Translations under genes and position numbers: made by a program
The notes under the pieces: generated by a model
Seen by the model: the letters and a program-made list of their open reading frames with translations, nothing else
What the model was told of the DNA's origin: nothing
Database searches by the model: none
NCBI GenBank assembly: GCA_016720685.1
Contig: JADKKC010000058.1
Span: 1 to 7,848 of the forward strand
DNA from: Zoogloea sp.
GTDB lineage: Bacteria; Pseudomonadota; Gammaproteobacteria; Burkholderiales; Rhodocyclaceae
DNA: 7,848 bases
Direction: 5' to 3'
Part shown: positions 6,243-7,848 of the stretch, one piece after another
Layout of the letters: every line of letters begins with the position of its first letter
How positions within the stretch are numbered: the stretch's first letter is position 1

Positions 6243-7344
6243 ATGAAGACTTTTCATCTGTCATGGTTGGCGGCCGCTGCGGCTGCCTTGTTGGTCGGGT
6301 GCAGCGGCGCTGGCGACGGTGACCAGGCGCCCCGTGCCAGTTACGGCAAGCTGATCACGTTTGGCGACAGCCTGAGTGACGTGGGCACCTACCAGGTCGG
6401 TATCGTGGCCAGCCTGGGTGGCGGCAAGTACATCGTCAACGGCACGGCTGAATCGCTCAACTGGACAGAACGACTGGCCAGTGTGATCGGCGTCGCACCG
6501 AAACTGTGCCGCGCAGACCGGCCTGAATTCGATCGCCGAACTGGGCGGCCCGGTCCCCGAGGAGAACCACGACGGTTGCACCAGCTATGCCCAAGGGGGC
6601 GCGCGGGTCACCAACCCGGTCGGCCCGGGCAACATCAACCTCCTTTTGCTCGGTGACACCTCCGGCGCGCTGGGCCAACTCACCAAGCCCCTGGTCGAAC
6701 AGATTGCCCGCCATCTGGGCACCACCGCCACTGGCAGCTTCAATGCGACGGATCTGGTCACGGTGATGGCCGGCGGCAACGACCTGTTCATGAACTCGGC
6801 CACGTTCACGGCGATGGTTGGCGCGGGCGTCCCGGCCGACCAGGCCGCGGCAATCGCACTTGGCGCCATGCAGCCGGCCGGCACCGAACTGGCCGGCTAC
6901 ATCAAGGATGAGATCGTCGCCAAGGGCGCGACCCGAGTGGTCTCGGTCAATTTGCCGGATGTCAGTGCCACGCCCGCCTTCCTGGCCGAAACCGCCGAGA
7001 CCCGGGCTTTTGTGCTCGGCATGGTCGCGGCATTCAACGGTGCGCTTGCCACGGGCCTGACCGGAACAACGGACAACGTGCTGCAGGTGAACGCCTTCGC
7101 CGCCAGCCAGGACCAGGGCGCCAACCCGGCACAGTACGGCTTGAGCAATGTCACCACGCCCGCCTGCGATCTGGCAGGTGCGCTGGCCTCGTTGCCAACC
7201 TCGTTGGTCTGCACTGCCAACACCTTGATCGCTGGAGACACCGACAGCTATGCCTACGCCGACGGCGTGCATCCGTCGCCCCTGGGCTACAAGCTGCTGA
7301 TGCAGTTGGTGGCCAAGGACATGGCCAAAGCGGGCTGGCTGTGA
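6243..7344 (+). CDS. SGNH/GDSL hydrolase lipoprotein, catalytic set intact, one frameshift
   Basis: This is a predicted lipid-anchored esterase or lipase of the SGNH/GDSL superfamily; its substrate is unknown. A lysine-containing n-region and an alanine-rich core lead to the lipobox LVGC with Cys20, predicting export and lipidation. Block I is LITFGDSLSDVG with nucleophile Ser43 (codon 6369-6371). Block II is SYAQGGARVTNP. Block III is VTVMAGGNDLF with the oxyanion Asn at 6778-6780. Block V is YADGVHPSPLGY with Asp at 7261-7263 and His at 7270-7272. All four blocks are present, so the enzyme should be active. Length is about 367 residues with the signal. One frame change near 6505-6512 joins the N-terminal frame (ending VIGVAPKLC) to QTGLNSIAELGGPV. 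Four cysteines beyond the lipobox could form disulfides. It is preceded by a strong ribosome site, and the OmpW-like gene follows after 41 bases with no terminator, so the two are likely cotranscribed. The upstream neighbour is a dead paralogue. Confidence 0.88.
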
Positions 7345-7370
7345 GTCAGGGCCTTCCGAACAGCGAACAC

Positions 7371-7375
7371 AAGGA
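7371..7375 (+). promoter_or_regulatory. Ribosome binding site of the OmpW-like gene
   Basis: AAGGA lies ten bases before ATG 7386. It supports that start even though the frame from this ATG is open for only ten codons before the first apparent indel. The 41-base gap after the SGNH hydrolase gene contains no terminator-like hairpin. Confidence 0.5.
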
Positions 7376-7385
7376 CCAAGCGACC

Positions 7386-7848
7386 ATGAAGATGACCCTC
7401 TCGTCGGCCTCGCGCTGACTGCACTCGCCCTGGTGGCGAGCCCTCCCTCGGCCCAGTCGGCACGGCACGATTTCGGCCAAGATCGGCTACAACCGATCAT
7501 CCCGCAGGTGCGCAGTGGCGACCTGTCGGCGCCGAGCTTCCCAGGCACCAAGATCGACGTCGAGGAGGCCGGCGCGCCGATCTTCACGTTGTCGTACATG
7601 GTCACCGACAGCTTCTCCGTCGAGTTCTATGCGGGCCTGGGCTACAAGCACGACGTGGTCGGGGATGGTGCCATCGCAGGTGTCGGCAAGATCGGAAGCG
7701 TGCAGCAGATTTCGCCAACGTTGTTCGCCCAGTACCGGTTCCTGTCTGCCAACTCGATGGTGCGCCCGTACGTCGGCCTGGGGCTGACCTATGCCTACTT
7801 CCTACGGTGAAGAGGGGTCGGCTGCACTGACCGCGTTGACCAACCCGG
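7386..7848 (+). CDS. ompW: OmpW-family outer-membrane beta-barrel, frameshifted and cut by window end
   Basis: OmpW proteins are small eight-stranded outer-membrane barrels with a hydrophobic channel, implicated in uptake of small or hydrophobic compounds and in stress responses. The start is ATG 7386, with AAGGA at 7371-7375 ten bases upstream. Read across frames, a signal peptide (MKMTL, then VGLALTALALVASPPSAQSA) leads to HDF, AKIGYN and IIPQVRSGDLSAPSFPGT, then APIFTLSYMVTDSFSVEFYA, GLGYKHDVVGDG, KIGSVQQISPTLFAQYRF and MVRPYVGLGLTYAYF. These fit OmpW barrel strands and turns. Frame changes lie near 7398-7403, at about 7470 and 7490 (a compensating pair around AKIGYN), and near 7801. After the last one, GEEGSAALTALTNP continues in a new frame to the window edge, so the TGA at 7808-7810 is probably not the true end. 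The remaining strands lie beyond the window. Confidence 0.8.

Noticed and set aside
6457..7605. Minus-strand open frame of 382 codons opposite the second SGNH gene and ompW
   Set aside because: The plus strand has clear lipobox, GDSL blocks and OmpW strands; the antisense product shows no recognisable domain or ribosome site.
1..7848. CRISPR arrays, tRNA genes, insertion sequences, phage or defence systems
   Set aside because: No regularly spaced repeats, cloverleaf-like segments, transposase motifs or terminal inverted repeats were found. Gene content is housekeeping and envelope proteins.

Overview
The window is GC-rich, gene-dense and reads as ordinary chromosome of a betaproteobacterium. 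Burkholderiales is my inference (the Comamonadaceae, Leptothrix and Rubrivivax groups are the nearest in feel), based on the protein sequences and the purC / purE-purK / sua5 neighbourhood. There are no tRNA or rRNA genes, insertion sequences, CRISPR arrays or phage genes.

Layout. (1) 1-619: 3' two thirds of purC, purine biosynthesis. (2) 636-1385: a helical, TPR-like protein of unknown function, broken by two frameshifts. (3) 2346-1382, minus strand: a CnoX/YbbN-type thioredoxin-TPR chaperedoxin with a real CGPC active site. Its stop shares the bases CTAG with the stop of the preceding gene. (4) 2347-2427: an 81-base divergent intergenic region. (5) 2428-5087: a tight plus-strand operon of purE (TTG start), purK (overlapping the purE stop) and sua5/tsaC (3 bases after purK), covering purine synthesis and tRNA t6A modification. 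(6) 5153-6106: an SGNH/GDSL-fold lipoprotein that has lost its catalytic residues. (7) 6107-6242: a structured leader with inverted repeats, one of which covers the next gene's Shine-Dalgarno sequence. (8) 6243-7344: a second SGNH/GDSL lipoprotein with an intact catalytic set. (9) 7386 to the window end: an OmpW-type outer-membrane beta-barrel, cut by the window edge.

The first half is housekeeping: PurE and PurK make CAIR from AIR, PurC uses CAIR two steps before AICAR, and Sua5 makes the threonylcarbamoyl donor for t6A37. The second half looks like a cell-envelope module of two lipid-anchored SGNH proteins, one active and one apparently dead, next to a small porin.

The dominant peculiarity is about 21 apparent single-base frame changes spread over seven of the nine genes. 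purC and purE are clean. Conserved protein sequence resumes in a new frame after every break, several breaks come as compensating pairs, and essential genes are hit. I read this as mainly sequence or assembly error rather than gene decay, but cannot prove it. Coordinates for the broken genes therefore span the whole gene across frames.
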